A stretch of 21,011 nt of DNA from an uncultured Lachnospiraceae bacterium (lineage in GTDB: Bacteria; Bacillota; Clostridia; Lachnospirales; Lachnospiraceae), in assembly GCA_937885345.1 (NCBI GenBank), contig CAKZZH010000103.1, forward strand, positions 1-21,011, in the 5' to 3' direction. Each line of letters starts with the position of its first letter. Positions within the stretch are counted from its first letter, which is position 1. Under the pieces are notes generated by a model that saw nothing but the letters and a program-made list of their open reading frames with translations, was not told the origin of the DNA and did not search any database. Positions 1 through 7,848 of this stretch are shown here, piece after piece. The translations under genes and the position numbers were made by a program.

Positions 1-3
1 CTA

Positions 4-31
4 GTACATCATAAATTAAATAACTGGCACA
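4..31 (+). repeat. Left terminal inverted repeat of the IS
   Basis: Positions 4-31 match the reverse complement of 1268-1295 in two blocks. The outer block GTACAT (extended to CTAGTACAT when the target duplication is included) is identical, and so is the inner block AACTGGCACA. A 12-base AT-only or AT-rich spacer between them is of equal length at both ends but differs in sequence. Confidence 0.85.
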
Positions 32-53
32 AATAACAAATCTATGGTATAAT
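24..53 (+). promoter_or_regulatory. Probable transposase promoter, partly inside the left IS end
   Basis: TATAAT at 48-53 is a perfect -10 box and is preceded by TGG (45-47), giving an extended -10. CTGGCA at 24-29, 18 bases upstream, is a weaker -35 match and lies in the conserved inner block of the terminal repeat. Transcription would start near 60 and reach the transposase start at 83. Confidence 0.65.
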
Positions 54-82
54 AGTCACATCAAGAAAGAGAGGTGTCTATT

Positions 83-1279
83 ATGCCTAGAAAAACAACT
101 GTGCTTGCCCTTAATGAGGGCGACTACGAATACCTTCGTTCGTTAACAAAACAACGTACAATACAAGCTCAGGTCGTTATCCGAGCGCATATATTACTTG
201 ATCGGGCTAATGGAATCTCTATCCGCACCATAGCCGATAAATATGATATAAGCCCAGCGACGGTGCAACTGTGTATATCCAAATATCTTAGTGGCGGTAC
301 TGAGTGCGCCCTTTTTGATGATCCGCGCAAAGGTCGTCCTGTTGAGATTACTGATGATGCAGTAGCTTGGATCATTGATCTCGCCTGTCAAAGACCTGCG
401 GATCTGGGCTACTCACAGGAGCTTTGGACGTTGAAAAACTTACATCAGCATATACAAAACAATGCTGAAACTGCAGGATATCCGAGGCTGAAAACCATCA
501 CAAAACCGATGGTTCAAAAAATCCTAAAACGTTCGGATATCAAGCCTTTCAAAATCAAGTATTATTGTGAAAAACGTGATCCTGATTTTGAAGCAAAAAA
601 GCATGATGTATTGCTTGTATACAAACAGGTCAGCATGCAGTTTGATGAAGATGGAAACATCATAATTCCGGAGAATGAGCCCATGGTTCACACCATATCG
701 TGTGATGAAAAGCCCGGCATACAGGCTATCGCAACAACCGGTGATGATCTCCGCCCCACGCCTCAAAATGGTTGTGTAATGCGTGATGCTGAATACAAAC
801 GTCTCGGAACATTATCATTGCTCGCTGGTATTGATCTCCTTACGGGAGAAGCAATACCATATGTAAGTGAAACCCACAAGAGTTCTGATTTTATAGAACT
901 CTTGAAGAAACTGGATTCTCGCTATCCGGAAGGTGATATTATCCGTATTGTTTGCGACAATCATTCGGCTCATAAGTCGAAAGAAACTCGGAATTACCTT
1001 GCTACAAGACCCGAAGGGCGTTTCGTATTTGTGTTCACACCTAAGCATGGGTCATGGCTGAATATGATAGAAAGCTTCTTCAGCAAGATGACCAAGCAGA
1101 TGCTCAAAGGCATTAGGGTTAAATCCAAAGAGGAGCTTGAACAACGCATATACCTCTATTTCGAGGAGGTTAACCGAGAACCTGTTGTGTATCACTGGAC
1201 ATACCAGATGGATGAAATCAGTGTTGCCGAAGCGGAGGCGGCCGGGGTCAAATCCAATGAATCTGTATGTGCCAGTTAA
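83..1279 (+). CDS. IS630-family DDE transposase
   Basis: This enzyme cuts and joins the ends of its own insertion sequence. A helix-turn-helix region (about residues 25-75 of 398, including the segment IRTIADKYDISPATV) would bind the IS ends. The DDE catalytic core follows. The three acidic residues are visible in their usual contexts: Asp208 in SCDEKPGIQ, Asp292 in CDNHSAHKS and Glu330 in HGSWLNMIESFF. ATG at 83 is chosen because AGAGAGG (67-73) lies 9 bases upstream; an in-frame GTG at 74 would sit directly on that ribosome binding site. The reading frame is intact and all three catalytic residues are present, so the element may be active. The TAA stop (1277-1279) lies inside the right terminal repeat and overlaps the stop of the converging broken gene. 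Confidence 0.93.
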   Translation: MPRKTTVLALNEGDYEYLRSLTKQRTIQAQVVIRAHILLDRANGISIRTIADKYDISPATVQLCISKYLSGGTECALFDDPRKGRPVEITDDAVAWIIDLACQRPADLGYSQELWTLKNLHQHIQNNAETAGYPRLKTITKPMVQKILKRSDIKPFKIKYYCEKRDPDFEAKKHDVLLVYKQVSMQFDEDGNIIIPENEPMVHTISCDEKPGIQAIATTGDDLRPTPQNGCVMRDAEYKRLGTLSLLAGIDLLTGEAIPYVSETHKSSDFIELLKKLDSRYPEGDIIRIVCDNHSAHKSKETRNYLATRPEGRFVFVFTPKHGSWLNMIESFFSKMTKQMLKGIRVKSKEELEQRIYLYFEEVNREPVVYHWTYQMDEISVAEAEAAGVKSNESVCAS

Positions 1280-1295
1280 TTATTATTCAATGTAC
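1268..1295 (+). repeat. Right terminal inverted repeat of the IS
   Basis: This is the inverted partner of 4-31. Its inner block TGTGCCAGTT (1268-1277) and outer block ATGTAC (1290-1295) match the left end. The transposase stop codon and the premature stop of the disrupted secreted-protein gene both fall within it. Confidence 0.85.
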
Positions 1296-2091
1296 TAGCA
1301 CTATTCATAGAATCATCAATAAGCTGAACAATTGCCGCATTCCAATTATCTGTTCCGGTAGATACTTCATGATATGAATATGTAACGTCAAAATCTCCGG
1401 TTAAAGCTTCATAACCTGTATTCTTACCAAAATATATAGAAGGAGCAATTGAAGTTGCAGTGCCATACTGAATACCGCTATTTACAAATTCAATATCAGA
1501 TACCGTAACATTCGCAGCAGCCGATAATGTTACCGTTACTTCATCTGCAAATGTATAAAGCGTATTAGGAATTGTATATGTGAACTGTACGGTAATTCCG
1601 TCATCTTCCTCGGTACCTTCAGTAACAACCGCTATAATAGCGCTATCAGTTCTCTTAACATTGAACGAACACTTAATTCCGTTCGCACGTGCTGCTTCAA
1701 GAGCTGCCCAGAAATTTGTATATGTCGTACTATCATACTCTGCCAGAGTTATCGCCTTTTCGCTATCAGTAAAACTAACTGCATTTGTAGAAGCTGACCA
1801 GTACCAGCCCCATATATCCGATCTAAAATCAAGACACTGAGTCGCATCTCTAAGTTCGAGTATTGCACTTTGTGCAAACGAGCCACCTATAAGCGTATAA
1901 TTGTAAGTAACATCAAAATTACCCGAAAGATTCTCAAGTCCGGAATTAGCACCGAAATCTGCCGTGGTAGTAAAACCATTTAGAGTATTGGCACTAACCT
2001 TCGTCGCAGACGTGCTCATAAATCCGCCAAATGTTGCGGTCACTGCCATAGCGGCGGACAGTGCTATGGTAAGTAACTTTTTCAATCTCAT
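1276..2091 (-). pseudogene. Secreted protein with duplicated module, 3' end cut off by the IS
   Basis: The gene starts with ATG at 2091, 7 bases after AGGAGG (2099-2104). It encodes a clear signal peptide: MRLKK, a hydrophobic run, then a likely cleavage after KVSA at about residue 34. The exported part has two similar stretches. Residues about 46-82 (FGANSGLENLSGNFDVTYNY onward) and 221-260 (FGKNTGYEALTGDFDVTYSY onward) align through to I-L/V-Q/E-L and acidic residues. The first copy continues with an aromatic segment (DIWGWYW, 92-98). Alternating polar and hydrophobic residues suggest a beta-sandwich, possibly for binding carbohydrate, but I do not recognise the family. Host sequence ends at about Ala265; the last six residues (STLNNN) and the TAA come from the target duplication and the IS end. 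The second module is therefore incomplete. The missing part would lie left of the window. Confidence 0.8.
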
Positions 2092-2175
2092 AAAATAACC
2101 TCCTATAATTTTTTAAGCAATCCAAAGCGCATGTGGGAGTCACTCGATTGCAAAATTACTATATATCGACACAAA

Positions 2176-2232
2176 AAAATAAAACTTCTGTGCAATCTTC
2201 ACAAATATGATATTACACAAAAGTTTTATTTT
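2176..2232. repeat. Long AT-rich inverted repeat (17-bp arms, 16 of 17 paired)
   Basis: The arms at 2176-2192 and 2216-2232 pair at 16 of 17 positions around a 23-base centre. On the minus strand the second arm is followed by a run of seven T (plus-strand A at 2173-2179, partly within the arm), so it could act as a rho-independent terminator for the folD unit despite the weak AT stem. Alternatively it is a DNA-level operator, because one arm is exactly the spacer of the promoter at 2210-2238. The sequence does not decide between the two. Confidence 0.75.
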
Positions 2233-2238
2233 AGTCAA
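2210..2238 (-). promoter_or_regulatory. Possible promoter of the disrupted secreted-protein gene
   Basis: On the minus strand TTGACT (2238-2233) and TAATAT (2215-2210) are separated by exactly 17 bases, a good vegetative-type match. It would give a leader of roughly 110 bases before the ATG at 2091. The spacer coincides with one arm of the inverted repeat, and the -10 box lies in its centre. Confidence 0.5.
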
Positions 2239-2448
2239 ATATGATTCGCTTCGCTAATTACTTAAATTAAAAAATCTCATTTTCTGCCGATTTTTCGTGT
2301 TTTGTTAAATTTTCAACATATTTGGCATCAAATTTTTACTGTACCATTCAAGAATTCGCATAATCAAAGTATAGGAAAATACTCTCAAAATATGGCACTT
2401 TTACCACGATGATCGTACAAAGATTAAGACTATTTTCTTTCGTGAAAA

Positions 2449-3288
2449 TTACGAAAAATCTGCAGATTCAACGCAATTACTCATCAGCATTGCTATAGTC
2501 ATAGGTCCGACTCCTCCGGGAACAGGCGTAATAGCACTGCATTTGGGAGCAACAGAGTCATAATCGACATCACCGCAAAGTTTCTTTCCTTCAAGCCTGT
2601 GAATGCCTACATCTATTACTACCGCGCCGTCCTTAACATATTCTGCTGTGATGAATCGGGGCTTACCGATCGCAACCACAAGAATATCTGCCTGAGATGT
2701 AACCGCCTTAAGATCTCTTGTTCTTGAATGAGTGATCGTTACCGTTCCATTCTCTCTGAGAAGCAGAAGTGCCATGGGCTTACCTACAATATTACTTCTG
2801 CCCACAACGACACAGTTCTTGCCCTCGATCTCGATATTACTCCTCTTAAGAAGCTGTATAACGCCCGCAGGTGTGCAGGAAACATAACCCTTCTGTCCGA
2901 TTGACAGAGCTCCTACACTCTGCGGATGGAAGCCGTCAACATCCTTCTTGGGATCGATGGCCTTAATTACATTATCCTCGTCAATATGCTTCGGAAGCGG
3001 AAGCTGAACAAGTATGCCGTTCACGTCCTCACGCGCGTTGAGCTCGGCTATTATGCCAAGAAGTTTCTCCTCGCTTGTATCCTCGGGAAGCTCATAAGCT
3101 ATGGAGTTGATCCCTATATATTCACAGGCTTTCTTCTTGTTGCCTACGTAAACGGTCGATGCCGGATCGTTTCCGACCTGAATGACCGCAAGCGCGATTT
3201 CCTTGCCCTGAGCCTTAAGAGAAGCAACCTTCTCCTTTAATTCATCCTTGATCTCCTGGGAGATCTTTTTACCGTCAATGATCTGCAC
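2449..3288 (-). CDS. folD: Bifunctional methylene-THF dehydrogenase / methenyl-THF cyclohydrolase
   Basis: FolD interconverts 5,10-methylene-, 5,10-methenyl- and 10-formyl-tetrahydrofolate in the cytoplasm, with NAD(P) as electron carrier. At 279 residues it has the usual length. Visible family motifs include the YVGNK segment (Tyr47 and catalytic Lys51), GILVQLPLPKHI (91-102), DVDGFHP (116-122), the cofactor-binding GRSNIVGKPMALLL (163-176) and the C-terminal signature ITPVPGGVGPMT (253-264). The start is a GTG, with AGGAGG 8 bases upstream; an ATG directly after the AGGAGG is in another frame. It follows fhs after 21 bases, and the two products act consecutively on formyl-THF, so co-transcription is likely. 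The last residues lie close to a small stem without a T-run, so where transcription ends is unclear. Confidence 0.97.
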   Translation of the reverse strand: MQIIDGKKISQEIKDELKEKVASLKAQGKEIALAVIQVGNDPASTVYVGNKKKACEYIGINSIAYELPEDTSEEKLLGIIAELNAREDVNGILVQLPLPKHIDEDNVIKAIDPKKDVDGFHPQSVGALSIGQKGYVSCTPAGVIQLLKRSNIEIEGKNCVVVGRSNIVGKPMALLLLRENGTVTITHSRTRDLKAVTSQADILVVAIGKPRFITAEYVKDGAVVIDVGIHRLEGKKLCGDVDYDSVAPKCSAITPVPGGVGPMTIAMLMSNCVESADFS

Positions 3289-3309
3289 CGTTTCATCCTC
3301 CTGCTTATT

Positions 3310-4986
3310 TTAAAATAATCCCGTAATCTTACCGGTCTCTTCGTTGTAATCAATGCCCTCTGCGGCCGGAACTTTGGGGAGTCCGGGCATGGTCATCATA
3401 GAGCCCATTATCGCAACCACAAAGCCTGCGCCGGCGCTCACATACACCTCGCGGACATTTACGGTAAAATCCGTAGGCCTTCCAAGCACCTTCGGATCGT
3501 CGGACAATGAATACTGCGTCTTGGCGATACATACCGGAAGATTTCCGAATCCCATTGTCTCGATCTTCTCGAGCATTTTGGCTGCGGAAGAATCGTAGGT
3601 AACGCCCTTTGCACCATATATTTTAGTCGCAACGGCGTTTATTTTATCCTTAAGCGGATCCTCGTCCTTATATGTCAGTGTAAAAGGCTTCTGCTCGGCA
3701 TTGGCCGCCTTAATAACCTTATCCGCAAGCTCAAGGCCGCCTTCGCCGCCCTCGCCCCAGACATTGGCAACCGCAAATTCACAGCCCATTGCCTCAACAT
3801 GCTCTTTTATAAAATCCTGCTCCGCCTTGGTATCACTCACAAAGCTGTTAAGGGTAACCACGATATTAAGTCCGAAACCTTGAAGATTCTCGATATGCTT
3901 ATCAAGATTTACAATGCCTTTCTTGAGAGCCTCAAGATTCTCGGTATTGAGGTCAGCCTTGGCCACACCGCCGTTATATTTGAGTGCACGGACCGTAGCC
4001 ACAATTACGACCGCATCAGGGCGAAGTCCCGAGGTTCTGCATTTGATATCAAGGAATTTCTCGGCGCCCAGATCCGCACCAAAACCGGCCTCGGTTACAA
4101 CATAATCGGCTATATGCATCGCATACCTTGTAGCTCTTACGGAATTGCAGCCATGTGCGATATTTGCGAAAGGCCCGCCGTGAACGATAACAGGTGTATG
4201 AGCAAGAGTCTGTATCATATTGGGCTTGATAGCGTCCTTAAGAAGCGCAGCCATCGCTCCGACAGCCTTGAGATCGGCCGCAGTAACAGGATCTCCCTGA
4301 TAATTGTAAGCGACGATTATCTTCGACAGTCTTTCCTTAAGATCGGCCATATTACGCGAGAGACAAAGGATTGCCATTATCTCCGAAGCAACCGAAATAA
4401 CAAAGTGATCCTCCCTTACAAAACCGTCGCTCTTATTACCAAGTCCAACGATGATATTACGAAGCACCCTGTCATTCATATCCACGCAGCGCTTCCAGAC
4501 AACCGCTCTGGTATCGATCCCGAGCGAATTGCCCTGCTGTATATGATTATCAAGCATTGTAGCCAGCAGATTGTTCGCGCTTGTGATCGCGTGGAAATCC
4601 CCGGTAAAATGCAGATTCAAATCCTCCATCGGAACTGCCTGCGAATATCCGCCGCCGGCCGCACCGCCCTTAACGCCGAAGCATGGGCCAAGCGAAGGCT
4701 CACGAAGCGCAGCAACGGATTTAACACCTCTCTTTCTCAGGGCATCCGTAAGTCCGATACTGACCGTGGTCTTGCCTTCTCCCGCAGGAGTAGGATTAAT
4801 TGCAGTAACAAGTATAAGCTTTGCTCTGGGCGTATCCTTAACTCTCTCCCACAGCTCATCGGAAAGTTTTGCTTTATACTTTCCGTACATTTCAAGTTCA
4901 TCCTCGGATATACCGCATTTGGCGGCAACATCGCGGATGTGCATCATATTACATTCCTGTGCGATTTCAATGTCTGATTTGCTCAT
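3310..4986 (-). CDS. fhs: Formate-tetrahydrofolate ligase
   Basis: The enzyme joins formate to tetrahydrofolate using ATP to give 10-formyl-THF. It feeds purine and formyl-methionine synthesis and, in acetogens, the methyl branch of the Wood-Ljungdahl pathway. The 558-residue length is typical. A P-loop-like PTPAGEGKTT lies at residues 65-74, followed by the conserved EPSLGPCFGVKGGAAGGGY and MEDLNLHFTGDFHAI segments. Other family blocks such as PVIVHGGPFANIAHGCNS and VVTEAGFGADLGAEKF are intact. GAAAGGG upstream supports the ATG at 4986. It lies 27 bases after ftsK and 21 bases before folD. Nothing in the window points to a full acetogenic pathway, so a general one-carbon role is the safer reading. 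Confidence 0.97.
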   Translation of the reverse strand: MSKSDIEIAQECNMMHIRDVAAKCGISEDELEMYGKYKAKLSDELWERVKDTPRAKLILVTAINPTPAGEGKTTVSIGLTDALRKRGVKSVAALREPSLGPCFGVKGGAAGGGYSQAVPMEDLNLHFTGDFHAITSANNLLATMLDNHIQQGNSLGIDTRAVVWKRCVDMNDRVLRNIIVGLGNKSDGFVREDHFVISVASEIMAILCLSRNMADLKERLSKIIVAYNYQGDPVTAADLKAVGAMAALLKDAIKPNMIQTLAHTPVIVHGGPFANIAHGCNSVRATRYAMHIADYVVTEAGFGADLGAEKFLDIKCRTSGLRPDAVVIVATVRALKYNGGVAKADLNTENLEALKKGIVNLDKHIENLQGFGLNIVVTLNSFVSDTKAEQDFIKEHVEAMGCEFAVANVWGEGGEGGLELADKVIKAANAEQKPFTLTYKDEDPLKDKINAVATKIYGAKGVTYDSSAAKMLEKIETMGFGNLPVCIAKTQYSLSDDPKVLGRPTDFTVNVREVYVSAGAGFVVAIMGSMMTMPGLPKVPAAEGIDYNEETGKITGLF

Positions 4987-5013
4987 ATTGTACCCTTTCA
5001 GATTATTTTATAA

Positions 5014-7848
5014 TTACTGATCGTCTCTTAAGAAACTCTCAAATTCTTCCATGGTCATAAGAATTCTTCTGGGCTTGTTTCCCTCTTCGGGGCCTACAAC
5101 ACCGGCATCACCGAGCTGGTCCATTATTCTTGCGGCTCTGTTAAAACCTATCTTAAAGACCCTCTGAAGCATACTTGTGGACGCTCTTCCCTTCTCGATT
5201 ATAAATCTTCCTGCATCGGGGAAGAAATCATCCCTGTCGCCGAAAGCCTCGCTTACGGGCGCTCCGGGATTCGTCATTCTCTGCTCTATCTCATTATTGT
5301 ATTCAGCCTCTGAATTGTTGTCTATTATGAATTTTACAACATCCGCAACTTCTTTGTCGGAAACAAAGCAGCCCTGAACTCTCTCAGGCTGGGGTGTACC
5401 TGTGGGAAAATACAACATATCGCCCTTGCTGAGAAGTTTCTCGGCTCCGGCGCGGTCAAGTATCGTCTTGGAATCAACCTGTGAAGGAAGCGACAAAGCA
5501 ATTCTCGATGGAACATTGGCTTTGATCAGACCTGTAACTACGTTAACCGAAGGTCTCTGAGTAGCGATAACAAGGTGCATTCCCGCAGCTCTTGCAAGCT
5601 GGGTAAGTCTTACGATCGCATCCTCAACATCCTTCTTGGCAGTCATCATAAGGTCCGCAAGCTCATCGATAACTATAAGTATCTGAGGCATTTTCTCGAG
5701 TACTTCTGCATCATCGCCGTCAAACGCACCCTCCGAGGCCATTCTGTCAACCATATCGTTAAAGCCCTCCATATTACGCACACCGTATTTGGAGAACTCG
5801 TTATATCTTCTTGTCATCTCGGCAACGGCCCAGTTAAGCGCCTCTGTAGCCTTCTTCGGATCGGTGATCACAGGTGTTAACAGATGAGGAATACCGTTAT
5901 AAACCTTGAACTCGACCATTTTAGGATCGACCAGGATCATCTTAACCTCATCGGGAGTTGCCTTATAAAGTACACTCATTATCATCGAATTGGTGCAGAC
6001 GGATTTACCTGAACCGGTCTGTCCGGCAACGAGTACATGTGGCATCTTGGCAAGATCGGCAATAACCTTCTCACCCGAAATATTGACACCGATCGCAGCA
6101 CTGAGCTTTGATCTGGAATTCTTAAATTCCTTTGACGCGATCAGATCGCCGAAGAACACGGACGAACTCGTCTTGTTAGGAACCTCGATACCGCAAACAG
6201 ACTTGCCGGGAACAGGCGCCTCTATTCTTATGCTTTCTGCCGCAAGAGCCATTTTAATATCATCCGTAAGGGATGTGATCGTGCTGACTTTAACACCGAC
6301 GGCCGGCTGGAATTCATATCTGGTAACGGTCGGTCCCGAAATAACATCCGTAATGGTTACGTTAATTCCGAAGCTTGCAAGTGTCTGCTGAAGTCTTCCC
6401 GCGGTACTCTTAAGCTCATCGCCGTTATTTACGACGGCATTGCTGTTTCTGTTAAGAAGTTCAAGCTTCGGGAATACATATTTTTTCTTACGTTTCTTGG
6501 GTGCAGTCCGTCCCGAAGGCGCTGCAGAGGCCGTCTGCAAAGGATCAGGCTCATAGCTCTCGGTTGCCTGATATCTGGCAAGCTCCTCCTTCTCAAATTC
6601 CTCAGCAATAAGTGAGGTATCTATCGCTCCGTCGTCCGTCAGAATATCTCTGTCGGGCGTGATGACGGGCTTTTTGTAATCATCCCCGTCAAGTATCTCA
6701 TAATCATAGGTGCTTCGGCGAAGCTGTTCGTAGGTTTCTCTGTCATTTACTCTTCTGGACGTTCTGTCCTTCGCCACGCCGCCAAATATCACGTCATTGG
6801 GATCGGGCTGTACTTCCTTCATACCCGCCTGCGAATGATCGGTGATCTGCTGTTCATAGCTCTGATGCTCATATTCCGGGCCGTTTGTATGCGCATATTC
6901 CGAACCGTTCTGATGCACTACAGGATCCTTTTCAGGAATCGTTGTCTGTGTCCTTCCACTGTTAATGGTTATGATATTTGACTCGGTACTTCCCGTAAAA
7001 GTATATACCTCAGTCTCGTTTTTCTTCATGGAATCGGGAGTAAGTTCATGATTGATCTCATCCTCATCGGGAATAACATTATTCAGATCGACCTGATTCT
7101 TCTTGCGGCGAAGCTCACGCTCCTCAAATCTTCTCTGACGCTCTTCTTCTTTTTCAGTTCTCCTTATCTCGCGTTTCTCAGCCTCTTCATCAAGAGATTT
7201 CCTGTAATCGCTGACGCCGTGCTTGGTAACATCGACAACCTTTTCGCCGCCGTTTTTAATAGCGCTGATGATCGAGCGCCCCGTAATTACGATGATCATA
7301 ATAAGTATCAGCAGAATATCCACGATATACGCGCCGACCTTACCGAATATTTTAAGGAGAAGGAGGGCTATCGCACCTCCGAAGAAGCCACCGCCCACGC
7401 GGTCCGTCGCCGATACCGTAAAATACTGCGTAACCTTGATACCCAACGAAGTATCATGAATCAGCTGCGCAAAAGTACACACAAATATATAAGCAAGAAA
7501 GGCAAGAAAGATTCGCACCTTTACCGCAGTACTTACGTCAAAGAAAGTTAAAATAACGGCAAGGAGTATAACAACGATCGGAAATACATATGCAAGCGCT
7601 CCGAACAATCCGAAGAAGAAATATGATGTGGCATTACCGAAAGCTCCTATAACCCCGAAATATCCGAGGAAAACAAGAACAGCAAACACAAGCACCACAA
7701 GGAAAATGATCTCTTTTACGAGCTTGTCCTTCTTCTGCTGCTCAATCTGCCTCGTAAGTTCCTCCTGCTTGGTGACTCTTACGGTCTTCTTGCCGGATGC
7801 CTGTTTCTTAGATGTTGTACTTTTACCGTTACCGGTTGATGCTGTCAT
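5014..7848 (-). CDS. FtsK/SpoIIIE-family DNA translocase
   Basis: This membrane-anchored ATPase pumps double-stranded DNA through the septum during division or sporulation. The N-terminus (about residues 45-190 of 944) holds several hydrophobic segments consistent with four membrane helices. A charged, low-complexity linker follows to about 455. The motor comes next, with Walker A GQTGSGKS (609-616) and Walker B ILIVIDE (723-729). A C-terminal winged-helix gamma domain (about 876-940, RFIIEKGRASTSMLQRVFKIG) would read polarity sequences on DNA. Length and layout fit the family. Its ATG follows the stop of the CNNM-like gene with no gap (TAA then ATG), and GGAGAG within the end of that gene serves as its ribosome binding site. 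Whether it acts as FtsK, SpoIIIE or both cannot be told from sequence alone, so I give no symbol. Confidence 0.95.
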   Translation of the reverse strand: MTASTGNGKSTTSKKQASGKKTVRVTKQEELTRQIEQQKKDKLVKEIIFLVVLVFAVLVFLGYFGVIGAFGNATSYFFFGLFGALAYVFPIVVILLAVILTFFDVSTAVKVRIFLAFLAYIFVCTFAQLIHDTSLGIKVTQYFTVSATDRVGGGFFGGAIALLLLKIFGKVGAYIVDILLILIMIIVITGRSIISAIKNGGEKVVDVTKHGVSDYRKSLDEEAEKREIRRTEKEEERQRRFEERELRRKKNQVDLNNVIPDEDEINHELTPDSMKKNETEVYTFTGSTESNIITINSGRTQTTIPEKDPVVHQNGSEYAHTNGPEYEHQSYEQQITDHSQAGMKEVQPDPNDVIFGGVAKDRTSRRVNDRETYEQLRRSTYDYEILDGDDYKKPVITPDRDILTDDGAIDTSLIAEEFEKEELARYQATESYEPDPLQTASAAPSGRTAPKKRKKKYVFPKLELLNRNSNAVVNNGDELKSTAGRLQQTLASFGINVTITDVISGPTVTRYEFQPAVGVKVSTITSLTDDIKMALAAESIRIEAPVPGKSVCGIEVPNKTSSSVFFGDLIASKEFKNSRSKLSAAIGVNISGEKVIADLAKMPHVLVAGQTGSGKSVCTNSMIMSVLYKATPDEVKMILVDPKMVEFKVYNGIPHLLTPVITDPKKATEALNWAVAEMTRRYNEFSKYGVRNMEGFNDMVDRMASEGAFDGDDAEVLEKMPQILIVIDELADLMMTAKKDVEDAIVRLTQLARAAGMHLVIATQRPSVNVVTGLIKANVPSRIALSLPSQVDSKTILDRAGAEKLLSKGDMLYFPTGTPQPERVQGCFVSDKEVADVVKFIIDNNSEAEYNNEIEQRMTNPGAPVSEAFGDRDDFFPDAGRFIIEKGRASTSMLQRVFKIGFNRAARIMDQLGDAGVVGPEEGNKPRRILMTMEEFESFLRDDQ

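Larger units (their letters stand above)
4..1295 (+). mobile_element. IS630-family insertion sequence, apparently complete
   Basis: The element carries one transposase gene and is bounded by inverted ends (4-31 and 1268-1295). A TA dinucleotide lies directly outside each end (2-3 and 1296-1297), flanked by C at 1 and G at 1298, so the empty site reads CTAG. IS630-family elements are known to duplicate a TA on insertion, and IS630 itself prefers CTAG. The element is 1,292 bp. It interrupts a minus-strand gene for a secreted protein. The window begins one base before the left target duplication, so the other half of the disrupted gene cannot be seen. The exact outer boundary could shift by a base or two if the TA is counted as part of the element. 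Confidence 0.85.
2092..2448. other. Non-coding region between folD and the disrupted secreted-protein gene
   Basis: This AT-rich stretch contains no convincing gene on either strand. It holds the ribosome binding site of the broken gene (2099-2104), a short pair of inverted hexamers GCAATC (2118-2123) and GATTGC (2146-2151), the long inverted repeat at 2176-2232, a promoter match at 2210-2238 and a weak Rex-like site at 2302-2319. No clear terminator lies directly after folD. A short stem TTTCGT/ACGAAA next to the folD stop has no following T-run in the direction of folD transcription. Confidence 0.7.

Noticed and set aside
2118..2151. GCAATC/GATTGC pair in the leader of the broken secreted-protein gene as a riboswitch
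   Set aside because: The 6-bp outer stem alone does not match any riboswitch core I know.
2442..2462. Stem TTTCGT/ACGAAA at the 3' end of folD as its terminator
   Set aside because: The stem is short and AT-rich, and in the direction of folD transcription it is followed by A-rich rather than T-rich sequence.
3799..4977. Long plus-strand open frame of 392 codons opposite fhs
   Set aside because: It lies entirely within the well-supported fhs gene on the other strand, and its translation resembles no protein I know. It is a shadow of codon usage.
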